Numbered from the stretch's first letter, positions 32,683-44,811 are shown. The stretch: DNA of 64,000 bases from Thereva unica (GCA_949987705.1 OX465282.1:89888070-89952069); one strand, 5' to 3'. The notes: generated by a model from the sequence alone, not told the origin. Translations and numbers: made by a program.

Positions 32683-33071
32683 ATACTCCGTTTATAACTA
32701 GGTTCAACCCAGGTGGAACCGAGGTTCAACCCATTCATAAACGAGGATCGAGTTAAAACTGGGCTGGAGTTGATATCTGGCCTCATATACGCTGGTTGAG
32801 TTGTAATTGGGTTGAAATGACATTTGTTTTGTTTGTTTACCATCCGTGAAGTCCGCCTTTGGCTTTAGTTTTAGGTTTGGTGTTGCACAGGAATAAAATA
32901 TTATTTCATTCGGAATTTTTACGTATCCATAAATAAGAATTTCACACACAAATTTGAGGTTTTGTTTTAATTTTAGTTAAACTTTAATTCAACCTAAAGT
33001 GATCTCAACCCGTTGTCAAAATTTCAATTCACACTCGACTCAACTTTACAACCTAATCATAAACGGGATAT
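32683..33071. mobile_element. Small inverted-repeat element (about 390 bp)
   Basis: ATACTCCGTTTATAACTAGG on the left and the complement of the right end, ATATCCCGTTTATGATTAGG, match at 16 of 20 positions. A related CCCGTTTAAGATTAGATTGG end appears reversed near 53608..53628. No coding capacity. Confidence 0.55.
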
Positions 33072-33728
33072 AAAAGTAATGCAGAGTTCACGCACGAGCT
33101 GAAAATATTTAATTTAAAATTATTTTAATATTATCCCAATGTCGACCCATCCTAAATTTTGGCGTTATATGTACGTTAAGAGTGTATGCACAAAATACAT
33201 TTTTTTTTCAAAATTTTGAAAAAAACATTATTTTGATATAGTATTCCAAAATCAAAATTGTCAAAATTCCTAAAAAGGTTTTATTCTTAGTAATAATACT
33301 ATGATGTATATTCAATTAAAGCCTTATTAAAGCAGAAGAAATTGGTGCTACTTTCAGCTTTCTATGTCAAATAGACCAATTTAAAGATTTCAAAATTTGT
33401 CGAAAATTCAAGATTTTCTATATTTTGAAAATTTATAACTAAAAAAAAGGAAGTCTAAAAAATTTGTTTTTTTCTTAGTTTAAACCAGAAGACCAGAGGT
33501 CCAAAATTAATTAAAAATTGGTTGATTTAATATGGAATGACCCCTATATTAAAACAAATAGCATACATTTTAACTTTGGATTAATCTGAGTATTTTGAAC
33601 GACTACCCAATTGTTTCACGTTTGAAAATTAAGAAAACTACGCAAGGAAGTATTCCAGTCTTATTCATAGAACACTAGTGCTATGATTCTTTTAAAGGTA
33701 ACTTGTTATATTTCCTCAATCAACTTAC
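33072..33728. other. Intron 1 of gene C next to exon 1
   Basis: AT-rich, no domain and no repeat ends recognised. Confidence 0.45.
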
Positions 33729-33940
33729 TTTTCGCCTGGAAATTTATTATACAATAAATTAAGTTGTTCATGAATTGCTTTCCGAGACGTTAACAAGTAA
33801 CTATTACTGCCGATCAATGGCAAGGGCTTTATGTACTTAAGGCCCATATTTTTAAAATAATCATGATTTTTTGTTGTTACTTTATAAAATAAGAAGGAAA
33901 CAACAGCAATGGCGACTAGAGTAAATAAAACACTTAACAT
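33729..33940 (-). CDS. CYP9-like cytochrome P450, exon 1 (gene C)
   Basis: Encodes residues 1-70 and two bases of codon 71. MLSVLFTLVAIAVVSFLFYK is the ER membrane anchor, followed by NHDYFKNMGLKYIKPLPLIG. The ATG at 33940 is chosen by alignment with gene B; an in-frame upstream ATG falls at the predicted transcription start. The donor is GAAAA|GTAAGT. Joining to the acceptor at 21767 restores Lys71 (AA+A) and leads into LFGLFDFGTPTFFIKD. The intron is about 12.0 kb. Pairing with exon 2 at 21766 rests on order, strand and phase. Confidence 0.88.
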
Positions 33941-33993
33941 TTTTCTTAATTTAAATACAGCAGTCCACCTAAACCAAACGAGCTTCAAAGTTT

Positions 33994-34024
33994 GACTAAA
34001 TATGGCTAGAAGAGAGCGATATTT
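33994..34024 (-). promoter_or_regulatory. Core promoter of gene C
   Basis: Minus-strand TTTAGTCAAACTTTGAAGCTCG holds an initiator-like site about 57 nt before the ATG, with AAATAT about 26 nt upstream of it as a TATA-like box. Matches the layout at genes B and D. Confidence 0.45.
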
Positions 34025-34362
34025 GCCGGCGCTCTACAAAGCTTTCGGAGAATAAAAAATTAAAACGTGGGGGGAGGCGCCACAAAACTGTTTGTGTTTG
34101 TTTTTGTGATAAACGTCGAGCTTTTTATTAATCGAGTTTTTTTGTTTAATAATGAAGTTAAGGAGTAGATGAAAGTGATGATACTTGCAGATACATTTAG
34201 CGACATGGTCTCAACTCAAGAATTTTTTTTACAAACAACTGGAAACTAATGAGAACTAAACTGGAAACTAATGGTGTCATCATCTTCTAAAATAATTGTC
34301 AGTCAAAATAGAACAACATCTTCACCAAATTAATACTGCCAGCTTGCACACCTTTCCCCTAA

Positions 34363-34899
34363 GGCCGCTATTACATTAGGATGCCATGGCAGCGTAACCA
34401 GCAACGTAACTATGGCTACATCAAATTTTACAAGTTGCCAAATGCAGCGGCCAATGTGAGATGCCAATGTCAGATGTTATTTTTAAAATGGAAATCGAAG
34501 AAAAAATGTTGTATTTGTGTCGCAAAAAGGCATCAGAGGTTTGAAAAGGAATAAAAGGCGCTATTGGGTACACCCTATTTCTTTTTTACCCTATCTGAAT
34601 ATTCCTCTGAGGAAAATCGCCGGTCTGCTTTTAAAATAAATCTTTCCGTATCTAAAAGTTCCATTCCAACAAAACAATAAAAACAAATAAAATACGGAAA
34701 GTGACAGCTAATCGGAGTAAAAAAATTCACCGGCGACATAACCAAATAGATCTGGGATTTGTGAACGCTATGGCCACGCTTCCATTCTGTATACGTGGCC
34801 AGGCCGTCGCCAGGTCTAATACTCATAATGCAAATGTACATATTCCAGATGGCTACGTTGCTGGCTACGCTGCCATGGCATCCTAATGTAATAGCGGCC
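34363..34899. mobile_element. 537-bp Harbinger-type MITE
   Basis: Inverted ends begin GGCCGCTATTACATTAGGAT and stay nearly identical for about 50 bp. TAA flanks both sides (34360..34362 and 34900..34902), the PIF/Harbinger target duplication. No transposase. It lies just upstream of gene C. Confidence 0.85.
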
Positions 34900-34902
34900 T
34901 AA

Positions 34903-35338
34903 CTCTGAAAGCAATGCAACCAAAGCTACATAGTCAAGCATACATTGGGGCGAAACCTTTAATTCTGATTGCGGATTGAGTTTAGTCTTCTTGGGCTTCG
35001 ATCAAGGTTCGATCATTTGATTGCATCGAATCTAAACCGCTCATCGTATCTGTCGATGTAAATGTTCCGCCAAAATGAACGCCCTCGTGTCGTGCCTTAA
35101 TGGCAATATTTTTTTGCGCTGCAAGAAGAACCAGCTCCATTCATCACACCCTTCTTCCCCACAATATTGTCTATAAGTCAACTTCCAGTGAAGCAATACT
35201 CCGTTTAGTATTTTTAAACTCGAACATAAATCTTTCAAATTTAAGTTCAAACGTAACGACATCGGGTCTTTTAGTCTGTTAGGCTTAGAGTTAGCAACCC
35301 GCTCCGATAAAAATACCATTGATACGAATCAAAAAACC
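34903..35338. other. Intergenic spacer
   Basis: Nothing recognised. Confidence 0.4.
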
Positions 35339-36243
35339 ATGCACCGGAACCGGATGGGGAACACTACGACGACCTTTGCTTTTCGATCCAGGACACGAAT
35401 CGGATCATGGAATGTGAGAACAATGCTTGCTGATGGACGGTTGGATGAAGTACTCAACGAGATGAACCGATATAAAATCAAAGCCATGGGACTCAGCGAG
35501 ACCAGATGGCCCGATGCGGGGGAACATATCTGCCCAAACGGTGAGTCCTTCTTATATTTTGGCAGAAAAGAATCTGAAGGCCGTAGGAATGGCGTTGGGG
35601 TAATACTCACCAAAGAAGCCAGGCTGAGGATCATTAGCTGGTCACCAGTTTCTGAGAGGATTATTATCATGCGCCGGCTTACCAGACTAAGAAGTACTGC
35701 GCTAGTCTAATGCTACGCTCCAACTGAAGACGCAGACGATGGCATAAAGGTTGAGCTCCAGCTCTCTTCCAAGGGGAGATATCATTGTTTTTATGGGTCA
35801 CTTAAGCGCACAGATTGACCTCAACAACAGCAGACACTGTATACTGTAAATAACCCCCATTTGACAGTAGCAACTTTTCGCCTAAAAATCGCCGCAATCA
35901 TAAACGTCCAACCCGATGCCACAAACCGTATACGGTTTAACGTAGATGTCCTGCGGACAGCATTAAAAAGCGAGAAGAGCCTGACGAAAATAATATTGAA
36001 GCGCAGTGGAGTACTATAAGCGACATTATTCAAACGCTACCAGCGACGTCATAAACTTGAACGGGGGAGTATTCCGAGAGGTAAAAAGAATCGTCAGGCG
36101 GCTTATCTTGCAATGTAAGCGGGGCCTATGTAAGGCTTCGGACGATTAGGTGGCCTTGGTCTTACGCAAGAACCAGACCAAGAATGCAAGAGCAAGACAA
36201 TTTTTGAACATCACTAGATAAAAACCAGAAAATTGTTCATTTA

Positions 36244-37723
36244 AGGGCGATCCACACATATCCGTGACGTGACAACGACAACAGTGCAGTACTAAGGGCC
36301 GGTTTCACAGTGCGAACTTAAGTATAATGCCTCGTGCACAATGAGAAAGTGAATTTATTTTATGTTTCGTCCCGCTCATTCCACTGCCTAATTCTCTATT
36401 TCCATCTCAAGTCAAAATTTGAGAACATCAGTTAAAGTTGGCTCTACTTCAACTTCAACACTCAAATTTCGGAAATTCGGAATAAGCAAGTGACATCTGG
36501 TTCTCACACTAATGAACAAGCAGAATTATTGTACCAAAGTAGGTTATTTATGTTGCTTATTTTGTATTGAAAAACATAAAATATATTAAAAATAAAAAAA
36601 TTATTGCGACAAAAGTCATTTGAGAGCTTTGCGAGTGCATAATTTGTGAAAATTGAGTTAATAAAAATCTAATTTTCCGTTTTTTCTCATTCGGGTCATT
36701 AGATGGCAGCACTTACATATTTTTTCCGAAAGAGATAATCTGAACTAAAATTCAGTTAACAGAAATCTCGCCAAATTTTATCGACTTTACTTAAAAATTA
36801 AGTAAATTTGATTTTAAAATTAAGTAAAGTCCGGTCAAATTAAGTTTTAGTAAAGACCCATAATTCTGTTGGCAATTTCTTTAGTGAATAATTTTTTTAA
36901 TGTAACAGCTGATATTGACATTATGTCCGAAAATTCAATTCAACACTGTGCACATAGCAAAATTAGCACTTTAACATTGTGAACACGGCATAAAAATTTT
37001 TTCTTAAATCAGAATCCATAGAAAATTCAAACGTCAGTTTCAAGGAAAACGCGATTAAAAGGAAATTTTACATGTAAAGTTCGGCTATTGTAAGTTCATA
37101 ATTTACAATATTAAAGTGCCGCCGTAAGAAACAAATATAATAGTAAGAAGAAGAAAAAAATGCACTGTGAAACTGAATTTGACTTAAGTTACACTTAAGT
37201 GAAAAAATGTACTCAAGTTTAAGGAAAACTTAAGTTCGCACTGTGAAACCGGCCCTAAGAGCATCAGTGAACAAAAATTATCGGTACGAATAATTCCATT
37301 CAAGCAAATTGAGGAAGGCGCGACATCCCATGCAGTGAGGCCCCAAGTTTCTCAGTACCCTCTCCAGGCGTCGCTGAAAACACACAAAAAAAAAAACGTT
37401 TGCACCGATATTTTTTAATTAATCCTGGACATGACCCAAAATTTCTTAAATTTAAATGAAAATTTTATAAAAATCAACAGAAATTTAAGTAAAACTTATT
37501 TTAAATACACTCAAACTTGTTTCAGTGCGACAAGAGTCCACCTGGGACGAGCTCACTCTCTCGACGCTAAATTCCATGGTTTCATTGGAGATTGCTGTCC
37601 AAATTTGAAAACAAAAATGTCAGATGCCATTGAACATTGAGCACTGATACGAAAAAAGCCGTGCTGTGTCAATGTCTGTGAAAAATGCATCACGTGCCTT
37701 TACGGATATGTGTGGATCGACCT
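36244..37723. mobile_element. Outer Harbinger-type element in the RTE relic
   Basis: Ends AGGGCGATCCACACATATCC and, inverted, AGGTCGATCCACACATATCC (one mismatch in 20), with TTA on each side (36241..36243 and 37724..37726). No transposase found. Confidence 0.85.
36296..37255. mobile_element. Inner Harbinger-type element, 960 bp
   Basis: Ends GGGCCGGTTTCACAGTGCGA and its inverted copy are perfect for 28 bp, with TAA duplications (36293..36295 and 37256..37258). It lies wholly inside the outer element, 52 bp from its left end, so it came later. AT-rich interior, no protein. Confidence 0.88.
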
Positions 37724-38650
37724 TTATTCATATTCGACGCACTTTCCTTTGGGATTTAGCCGTCTGCGTACGGTGTAGTTCCAAATCGCTTAACGGCTCT
37801 CGGGAAAGTACTATTCAAAAAAGCATGCCATAAAGAGTGCGGATGGAAGGATGCTATGCAGCGACGAGGAGCATCTTCAGAGATGGAGAGATTACTTCTT
37901 CATCATCCGAAAGGCCTCTTTTTCACAGGAATATGAAGAAAACAACAACGTTACACAGCCAATAAGAATCACTTCTCGCATCCCATCCAAGACAGAAATA
38001 GTAACCGCAATTCCTGCAATGGTCACTGTTAAAGCAACTGGAATAGATGGCATCCCGCCAGAATTGTTGAAAGCCGACGCAGACCTCATAGCAGATGCGC
38101 TACTGCCAATCCTGGAAAAAACATGGAGTACTTGTACATTATAGTAAACATGGGGGACCTAACAATGTGTGAAAATTGGAGAGGCATCTGTCTACTATCT
38201 ACTACGAGTAAAATCCAAATCCAAATATAATATTATATGGATAAGAGAGGCTATAGACCGAACGGTCAGAAGACAACAGGTTGGATTCAGAAAGGACCGC
38301 CCTCCATAGACCATATTTATTTATTTATGCATTCGATTCGGTTAGTAGGAGCTTTATTTGGCGAGCTCTACGGTAACGTGGACTGCCGGACAAAAAAATA
38401 GACTTTATAAAAGTTCTATACAACAATTCCAAATGCAGAGTTTCCATAATGGAAAATTATTCGACAGCTTTAAGGTGACCTCAGGAGTACGACAAGGATG
38501 TTTACTTTCGCCATTACTCTTTCTTATAGTAATAAATGTCATCCTTTTCAGCGCTCTAGATCGTAGAACAGGTGGCATACAATAGGGCTTACTAGACCAC
38601 CTTAAGGCTCTCGACTACGCGGACTACATATGTATGTTTGCTGGCCGACG

Positions 38651-39281
38651 AAAACTAAAGAAATCCGGATGAATGCAAACAACATTTTGTTAGGGGTTTC
38701 GCTTTCCAAACGGGGGAATATACTAAGGGTACCGCCGCTTTCTGCGGTCGCGCTTTTATCATAGAGTGCAATGTCGGAAAGCAAGCTCTTGCCGAAAAGA
38801 TTATAGAGAGAAGAGTGAAGGAAATGACAACGCCAGGACGTGGTTTTTTTCATCGGCTTCTTGCTCAATACTACCGTAAGAGAACCCTGACTTCGGTAAT
38901 CGAAAATAATCTCGATCCTTGTTTGCCTTGGTTAGAGACGATAGTAAGAGAGAGGGCGAAGGACCATGCAGTGGAATCATGGCGAACTCTTGTATCCATT
39001 GTGTAGATCAACTGGTAGATGTTTTAAGGGCAAGGCTGCCAAAATTAATCTCTTTGTATTCTCTTTGTATGTAGTGATGTTTACTGGTTTTCCTTTGCAA
39101 TAAGCATGCTGGGACGAAGGCATAGAGACATCTTTCATCGAGTTTCTAAGTATAGGTGTAGCATGCATTCTTGGGACTTCACCACAAAGGATGACAATCT
39201 GTCATCCTGTCAATCCACTATCCAATCTATGGAATGAAGATCACTTTGTCCATCCTTTAGCTACGACGCATATGGCTGTAA
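38651..39281. other. Intergenic stretch, no gene recognised
   Basis: A 63-codon plus-strand frame at 38815..39006 (MKEMTTPGRGFFHRLL...) has no domain I know. Confidence 0.35.
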
Positions 39282-39552
39282 TCTATAATATAAAAATGAA
39301 TCGCTAAATGTGTTGCTAAGCGCAAAACTCAAGAACGGCTGGACCTATTGGACTAATTTTTTTTTTCGAATATTCGTTGAAGTACGAGGATGGTTCTTAC
39401 GGAGAGAAAAATTTAAAAAATTGCCTGAAAAAACAAAAAAAAACACTCCTCTATATTCCCATACAAAAGATTCGAAATAATACTTAAAAGTGAATTTGTA
39501 CTTTAATAGCATACCATAAGATTTAAATGTTAGTGGAGGGGTTCCGTGAAAG

Positions 39553-39642
39553 CAAAACAATTGAGTGACATTAGTATCGTATAGATGATAATGGCAATAT
39601 TTGTCAATATTTATACGATGGTAACATTGAATCATTGTTTTG
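39553..39642. repeat. 90-bp hairpin inside Helitron copy 2
   Basis: The arms CAAAACAATTGAGTGACATT...ATCGTATA and its near-inverse ending TCATTGTTTTG pair over about 30 bp with some mismatches. It is at the same relative place as the unrelated hairpin in copy 1. Confidence 0.65.
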
Positions 39643-39661
39643 TGTGTAATCGATGTTTTGG

Positions 39662-40480
39662 CGGGGTACCACTTTCTTCACAACCCCCTCGACATGGGTA
39701 TCAAATGAAAAGCTATGATAAGTAGAATACAATAAGCAATGTAGTATACAAAATATACCTTTAGATCCATGGCGGCCATCTTAAGAGGCCGGATTACCAC
39801 TTCCTTCACAACCCCCTCAACATGGGTATCAAATGAAAGAGTATGATAAGTAGAACGCAATAAGCAATGTGGTATACTCAATATACGTTAGATCCATGGC
39901 GGCCTCTCAAGAGGCCGGATTACCACTTTCTTCACAACCACCTCGACATGGGTATCAAATGAAAGGGTATGATAATAGAATACAATAAACAATAAAGTAA
40001 ACTCAGTCCATGGCGGACATCTCAAGAGGGCGGATTACCACTTTTTTGATATCCCACTCGACATAGGTATCAAATGAAAGGGTATGATAAGTAGAATACA
40101 GTAAGCAATGTAGTATACAAAATATACCTTTAGATCCATGGCGGCCATCTCAAGAGGCCGGATTACCACTTCCTTCACAACCCCCTCAACATGGGTATCA
40201 AATGAAAGGGTATGATAAGTAGAACGCAATAAGCAATGTGGTATACTCAATATACGTTAGATCCATGGCGGCCTCTCAAGAGGCCGGATTACCACTTTCT
40301 TCACAACCACCTCGACATGGGTATCAAATGAAAGGGTATGATAATAGAATACAATAAACAATAAAGTAAACTCAGTCCATGGCGGCCATCTCAAGAGGGC
40401 GGATTACCACTTTTTGATATCCCACTCGACATAGGTATCAAATGAAAGGGTATGATAAGTAGAATACAATAAGCAATGAA
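39662..40480 (+). repeat. Tandem array of ~120-128-bp units duplicated as a ~360-bp block
   Basis: Units share ATCCATGGCGGCC, GGCCGGATTACCACTT and ATGGGTATCAAATGAAAG. Three unlike units (with AAAATATACCTTTAG, TCAATATACGTTAG and AGTAAACTCAGTCC) occur twice in the same order, so a three-unit block was duplicated. Confidence 0.85.
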
Positions 40481-40639
40481 CCGCAATATACCGATCCATG
40501 GCTACCGTCGCAAGACCCATGTTCTTTGAGACACTTCATCTGTGTAAAATTGATATATCGAAAAATACTAAGTCGGTGGGTGCTTTTATTGTTTACTATT
40601 GGCTTATGGGTTCAGCGAGGCGTACCGGGTCCCAGCTAG

Positions 40640-41031
40640 TGTTCTAATAAAAAGACATCAGCCATGCATTATGTAATCTGTTATACTTCGTAAACGATTC
40701 ACTAATCAAAGGAAAATTTATCAACGGTGTGGCAGGTTTAGGCACATAACTTTAGGAACCTTTCTGGGCCCTTTTTCACAGGCCGAGAAGTATTCAAGAG
40801 TATTCAGGAGAAGATCCATGGGATGCTGAAAGTGTGTTTGTATATAAAAAGTTATAGCACTCCGTTATGAAATCAGGAATTAAATCAAACACTAGTCTGT
40901 ACATTTTTCCATTTTTATGATAATTATATAAAAAGCAAACTTGATAATTATTATTAAAAACTAATATTATTAATCTTTGACTAGCGAATTCAATTTCGAA
41001 ATACAAACTCAAAACGCATCTTAGACTGTGC
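40640..41031. other. Spacer downstream of gene B
   Basis: Contains the 3'UTR of gene B. I do not see a clear AATAAA signal. Confidence 0.4.
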
Positions 41032-42473
41032 TTAAACATTTTTCTTAATATTCCTAGACTCGAATACAATTTGAATCTCCTTTAAAGGTGTCCAACCAAG
41101 CAGAACATTTTTGAGCTTCAATGGAACATCTGTATGCTTCCCAAGTTTTAGCTTGAAGTTCAACAACAAGTAATAGAGCAAAATTTTGATCTCCATAAGA
41201 GCAAACCTAAATCCTGATTAAAGCAATTTTATATTGTAAATTTCTAAAAATTTATATTTTATCAAAACACTTACCAATGCAATTTCTGGGTCCAATACCA
41301 AAAGGTAAGAAAGCATCCATGTTGATATTATTAATATTTTCGTCGCTGAATCTTTCCGGATCGAAAACGTAAGGATTTGAGTAAAGAGTAGGATCTACAT
41401 GAAAAGCATAATTGGGAATGAAAATATAATCCCCCTCTTTTATTGTGAACTTTAACCCGGTTTCATCTTCATATGTATAATCCTTCACACATACTCGATC
41501 TGTGACTCCTACTGGTGGCCATAATCTGAGGGCCTCATTTATTACCATTTTCATATATTTCATTTCTTTCATAACTTCATACGTTAGGGCCCGATCACCA
41601 AGTTTTTCATTAGTTTCAAGAACTTCTTCAAAAAGTTTTTGTTGAACATCTTGATTAGCTGCCAATTCATAGAGAAGAAACTGCATAGCATTCGAAGAGG
41701 TATCGAAACCAGCCGCAAAAAATAAGAAACTTTGAGCTATCAACTCATCATCAGTCCACGACTGCTTTATTTCAAAATTGCGGGTTTCATTCTCTAATTC
41801 TTTGTTGCCTTTCTCATATAAACTTTCATATTTCCCATCCTTTAAATTCATGAGAAGCTGAATCATGTCTGGCCTTTCAATTCCATTCTTTTTTCTCATA
41901 TCCATGGTTTGAATGACAAGCTGATGGAAAACTTGCTTTGTTTCCTCACTAAATAAGGATATGCCCAAAGCTCTAGTAAGACGCGGAGCTAAATATATTA
42001 AGAAAAACTTGAGGACTTTTAAGGGCTGCTGGAACTTCAAGAAATCCTGGCCGATCTTATAGAATTCATTGTCTGGATTTTTCAAGGAGTTACAATCCAA
42101 ACCAAATGCACATGAGCCGATAACATCATTCGTGTACTTTGAGAGCAATTGTTTCGCCTTACATTCGGCTCTTCCGGTCTCTTTACACTCATCCTGTATA
42201 TAATCCACGAATTGATTGGCACAATGATTGATCAGCTGAAACATGATCTTCATTTTGCTACCAGTAAAAAGTGGACTTAAAGTTGACCTCATGTCTTTCC
42301 ACGCTTTGCCTCTCATGTTGAATAATGTATTTCCAAAGAGCGTGTCAAATTCTGGCTCAACAAAACTTCTATGGTCTTGGAAGTGCGAGAAATCTTTTAT
42401 TGCTATCTGTTTTAGTAGATCGATGTCATTGATGAGAAACGATGGTTTACTAAATTCAAATATTCCAATAACT
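41032..42473 (-). CDS. CYP9-like cytochrome P450, exons 2-3 (gene B)
   Basis: With exon 1 at 52877..53088 it encodes 530 aa, an ER-bound heme monooxygenase. Exon 2 is 42473..41275 (acceptor ATTTTTCAG, donor GTAAGTG), intron 2 is 61 bp, exon 3 is 41213..41032 with stop TAA. Motifs: WKDMR (C-helix), AGFDTSS in the I-helix (from 325), EALR (384-387), DPERFS, heme loop FGIGPRNCIG with Cys469, then FRFALMEIK. All key residues are canonical and the frame is intact. Closely similar to genes A and C along its whole length, so the copies are tandem duplicates. Substrate unknown. Confidence 0.93.
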
Positions 42474-42869
42474 CTGAAAAATAATATATAAAAAAGGGTA
42501 AAAATTAGTACCTAGAGAGGTAGAATGGTATTGATGTAGTAAATTTGGTCAGTTAGTTGAATAGAAACAGTTATAATATGGTTTCATATAAATTTACCCT
42601 GCAAATATTACGAATGAGTTTTTGGCGAGTGATTCTGGCCTCATCAACAAGTCGTTAAAGCGATGAATCGTTAAACTGTTTGCAGGGTACCTTGAATTCA
42701 ACCTTCTACCACTAATAAACCCTCTAATATACATACATATAAGGGCCTCATTTCATACAGACCTCAGATTTTCGACTTATTGGAATCATTTATGTATATC
42801 GCCTAACCTAACCTCGTATGAGTGAAAATGCACCTGCTCGGAAAGTTATCTGCGGTAAGACCTATGGTT
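42474..42869. other. Intron 1 of gene B next to exon 2
   Basis: No gene. A 94-bp segment (42596..42689) has perfect 11-bp inverted ends TACCCTGCAAA; it could be a tiny MITE or chance. Confidence 0.4.
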
Positions 42870-43030
42870 TGTGACAGCAAAGGAGCCCCAAGCTCCGTTG
42901 GAAGGATGCCGTAGACCAGGAAGCTCAGGGATGCCAAACTGGATGACATCGGTTTAGAATCGTCACCAGTGGAGAGAACAGTTGCGAGAGGCCAGGATCG
43001 GACCCCGGCTGTAAAGCCGTTAAAGAAGAA
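42870..43030 (+). mobile_element. LINE C-terminal scrap
   Basis: GAPKLRWKDAVDQEA, then in another frame VARGQDRTPAVKPLKKK. This is the end of an RTE/jockey-type protein (G-x-P-x-x-R-W-x-D-x-V), closing with an (AAG) run. Confidence 0.5.
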
Positions 43031-43181
43031 GAATCTGCCATCAATGCCATGAATCTGCATTATGCCGCGACCTCGAGAAATAGCAGCAATTTCGTGTTGA
43101 AATGTCGCAGCAACCACCTCTGTAAACAGGCACTATGAAAGCAGCAGGTGAAGATAGCACCAACCAAACAAGGGGCGCAAC

Positions 43182-44500
43182 CAGGGCCGGATTAACCCAT
43201 AAGCAAACTAAGCAGCTGCTTAGGGCCCCCGAAAAATTGGGGCCCCGAAGATCAGGCGTATAATTTTTTCTGAGTTTTAAAAAGAAATTTTTAAACAAAA
43301 CAAAATCTTAATTTCCATGAAATGAGTCTTTCGTTGCTAATTAACTAAATTATTCATCATCATCATTGCGCTCCTTTAATCCCTCATGGGACATAGGGCG
43401 GAAACAGTTGCCCTCCAGCGGACTCTGTTTTGCGCGACAGCTCTCAGCTCCGACCAGGATCTCCCAGTTGTTGCGGCTTCTGCTAGTAGGGTTCTCCTCC
43501 AAGTTGTTCTAGGTCTTCCGACTCGACGGGATCCTTGCGGATTCCAGTCGAGGGCCTGTTTGGCTAGATTTTCGTTTTCGCGTCGCAAGGTGTGGCCAAC
43601 CCAATTCCATCTCCTTCGTCTGATTTGGTCGTCTATCCTTTCTTGGCCGGCACGACGCCATAGTTCTTCGTTTGAAATTCTATCCTGCCAGCGGATTTTT
43701 AGGATACGACGCAGGCATCTGTTGATGAAGACTTGTAGGCGCCCTGTGATGAATTGGGTGACTTTCCATGTTTCGCAGCCGTACAAAAGTACTGCCTTAA
43801 CGTTGGAGTTGAACAGCCGCAATTTGGTGTTAGTCGAGATCTCCGTTGATCTCCATATGCGGAACAGGCATGCATATGCGCCTCGTGCTTTATTTATTCT
43901 GGAACTGACATCTTCTTCTGCACCGCCATTTTCGGTAATAATACTACCGAGGTAGCAGAATTTATCGACCAGTTCCACGTCACGGTTATTCAGCGCAGTC
44001 CGTTCAATGGTGTTTGCATTTATCCGCATTTCTTTGGTTTTAGTCGGATTTAGCCTTAAGCCTGCTGGACTACTTTCTGTTGCCAAATTGTTAATCATGT
44101 TTTTGAGGTCCTGGTGTCTGTGGGCCAGCAAACAGATATCATCTGCGTAGTCGAGATCCTTAAGGCGGTCTTACAAACCCCATTGTATGCGGCCTGTTCT
44201 ATTATCTAGAGCGCCGACAAGGATGTCATTTATTACTATAAGAAAGAGTAATGGCGAAAGTAGGCACCCTTGTCGTACTCCTGAACTCACCTCAAAGCTG
44301 TCGGATAATTTTCCATTATGGAGAACTCTGCATTTGGAATTGTTATATAGGGCTTTTATCAATTCTATTATTTTATCAGGCAGTCCACGTCGCCGTAGTG
44401 CCTGCCATATAAAGCTCCTAAATTATTAACAAAAAAAAAAAAATATGGGGCCCCATATCATTCACTGCTTAGAGCCTCACAGACTGTTAATCCGGCCCTG
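43182..44500. mobile_element. hAT-type element with exact 8-bp duplication
   Basis: Ends CAGGGCCGGATTAAC and its exact inverse, flanked by GGCGCAAC at 43174..43181 and 44501..44508. Subterminal GCTTAGGGCCCC-type words are also inverted. No transposase; most of it is an RTE insertion. Confidence 0.92.
43355..44417 (-). mobile_element. 5'-truncated RTE-like LINE in the hAT element
   Basis: Minus strand, with a (TGATGATGATGAAT) tail and an exact 10-bp duplication CTAAATTATT (43345..43354 and 44418..44427). Two frames: KLSDSFEVSSGVRQGCLLSP then LDYADDICLLAHR (intact YADD), and a 251-codon frame through LVDKFCYLGSIITENGGAEE, IRRRRWNWVGHTLRRENEN and GRPRTTWRR to the C-terminus. A stop and frame change near 44160 separate them. 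Few lesions, so a young insertion. Confidence 0.9.
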
Positions 44501-44811
44501 GGCGCAACGGGCGGTAGTGGTCAAAATTGTTTCAGTTGCGAAGAACGACATTTAAGGTCTACGTGCATGTGCCATTTCCGAAATGCTATTTGTAATGGTT
44601 GCGGTAAAGTACATAAAAAATGCATGCGGAAGCAGAAACGATAGTGCATCTAACAATAAGCAGCGAAAACATTTAAGTATTTTTTTTTTTTTTAATGAAA
44701 AAACCAAGCTTAGGTGTAACCCTTTGTACTACCAGTCCGTCATGTCGTTCAGTTCATGGTGCAATGTCTAGTAGTAAGCTTGGTTTGAAGAATAGAGGAG
44801 AATAGGAAAGG

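Larger units (their letters stand above)
35339..38650 (+). mobile_element. RTE-like LINE relic interrupted by nested Harbinger-type elements
   Basis: Endonuclease part 35339..36180: RIGSWNVRTMLADGRLDEVL, KAMGLSETRWPDAGEH, GVGVILTKEARLRII, then CYAPTEDADDG in frame after a stop. RT part 37740..38650: EIVTAIPAMVTVKATGIDGI, PPELLKADADLIADALLP, KVTSGVRQGCLLSPLLFLIV and DYADYICMFA, where the second catalytic Asp of YADD is Tyr. The RT wording is close to the minus-strand relic at 43355..44417. Dead copy. Confidence 0.8.
39282..40639 (+). mobile_element. Non-autonomous Helitron (copy 2)
   Basis: Begins TCTATAATATAAAAATGAAT after an A and ends GGGTCCCAGCTAG before a T. It matches copy 1 (7911..9733) in the first 250 bp or so, in the last 100 bp and in the tandem unit. 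No encoded protein. Confidence 0.88.
43130..44640 (+). pseudogene. Gypsy gag zinc-knuckle fragment split by a hAT element
   Basis: Left of the insertion: AAGEDSTNQTRGAT. Right of it, in frame: GGSGQNCFSCEERHLRSTC then CHFRNAICNGCGKVHKKCMR. This is the paired CCHC nucleic-acid-binding module common in insect gypsy gag-pol (C-x-x-C...H-x-x-x-x-C; C-x-x-C-G...H...C). The reading stays open across the junction when 43182..44508 is removed. Only this short gag part survives. Confidence 0.75.

Noticed and set aside
34575..34841. 88-codon minus-strand frame within the MITE
   Set aside because: It lies between the inverted ends of a non-autonomous element and shows no transposase motif.
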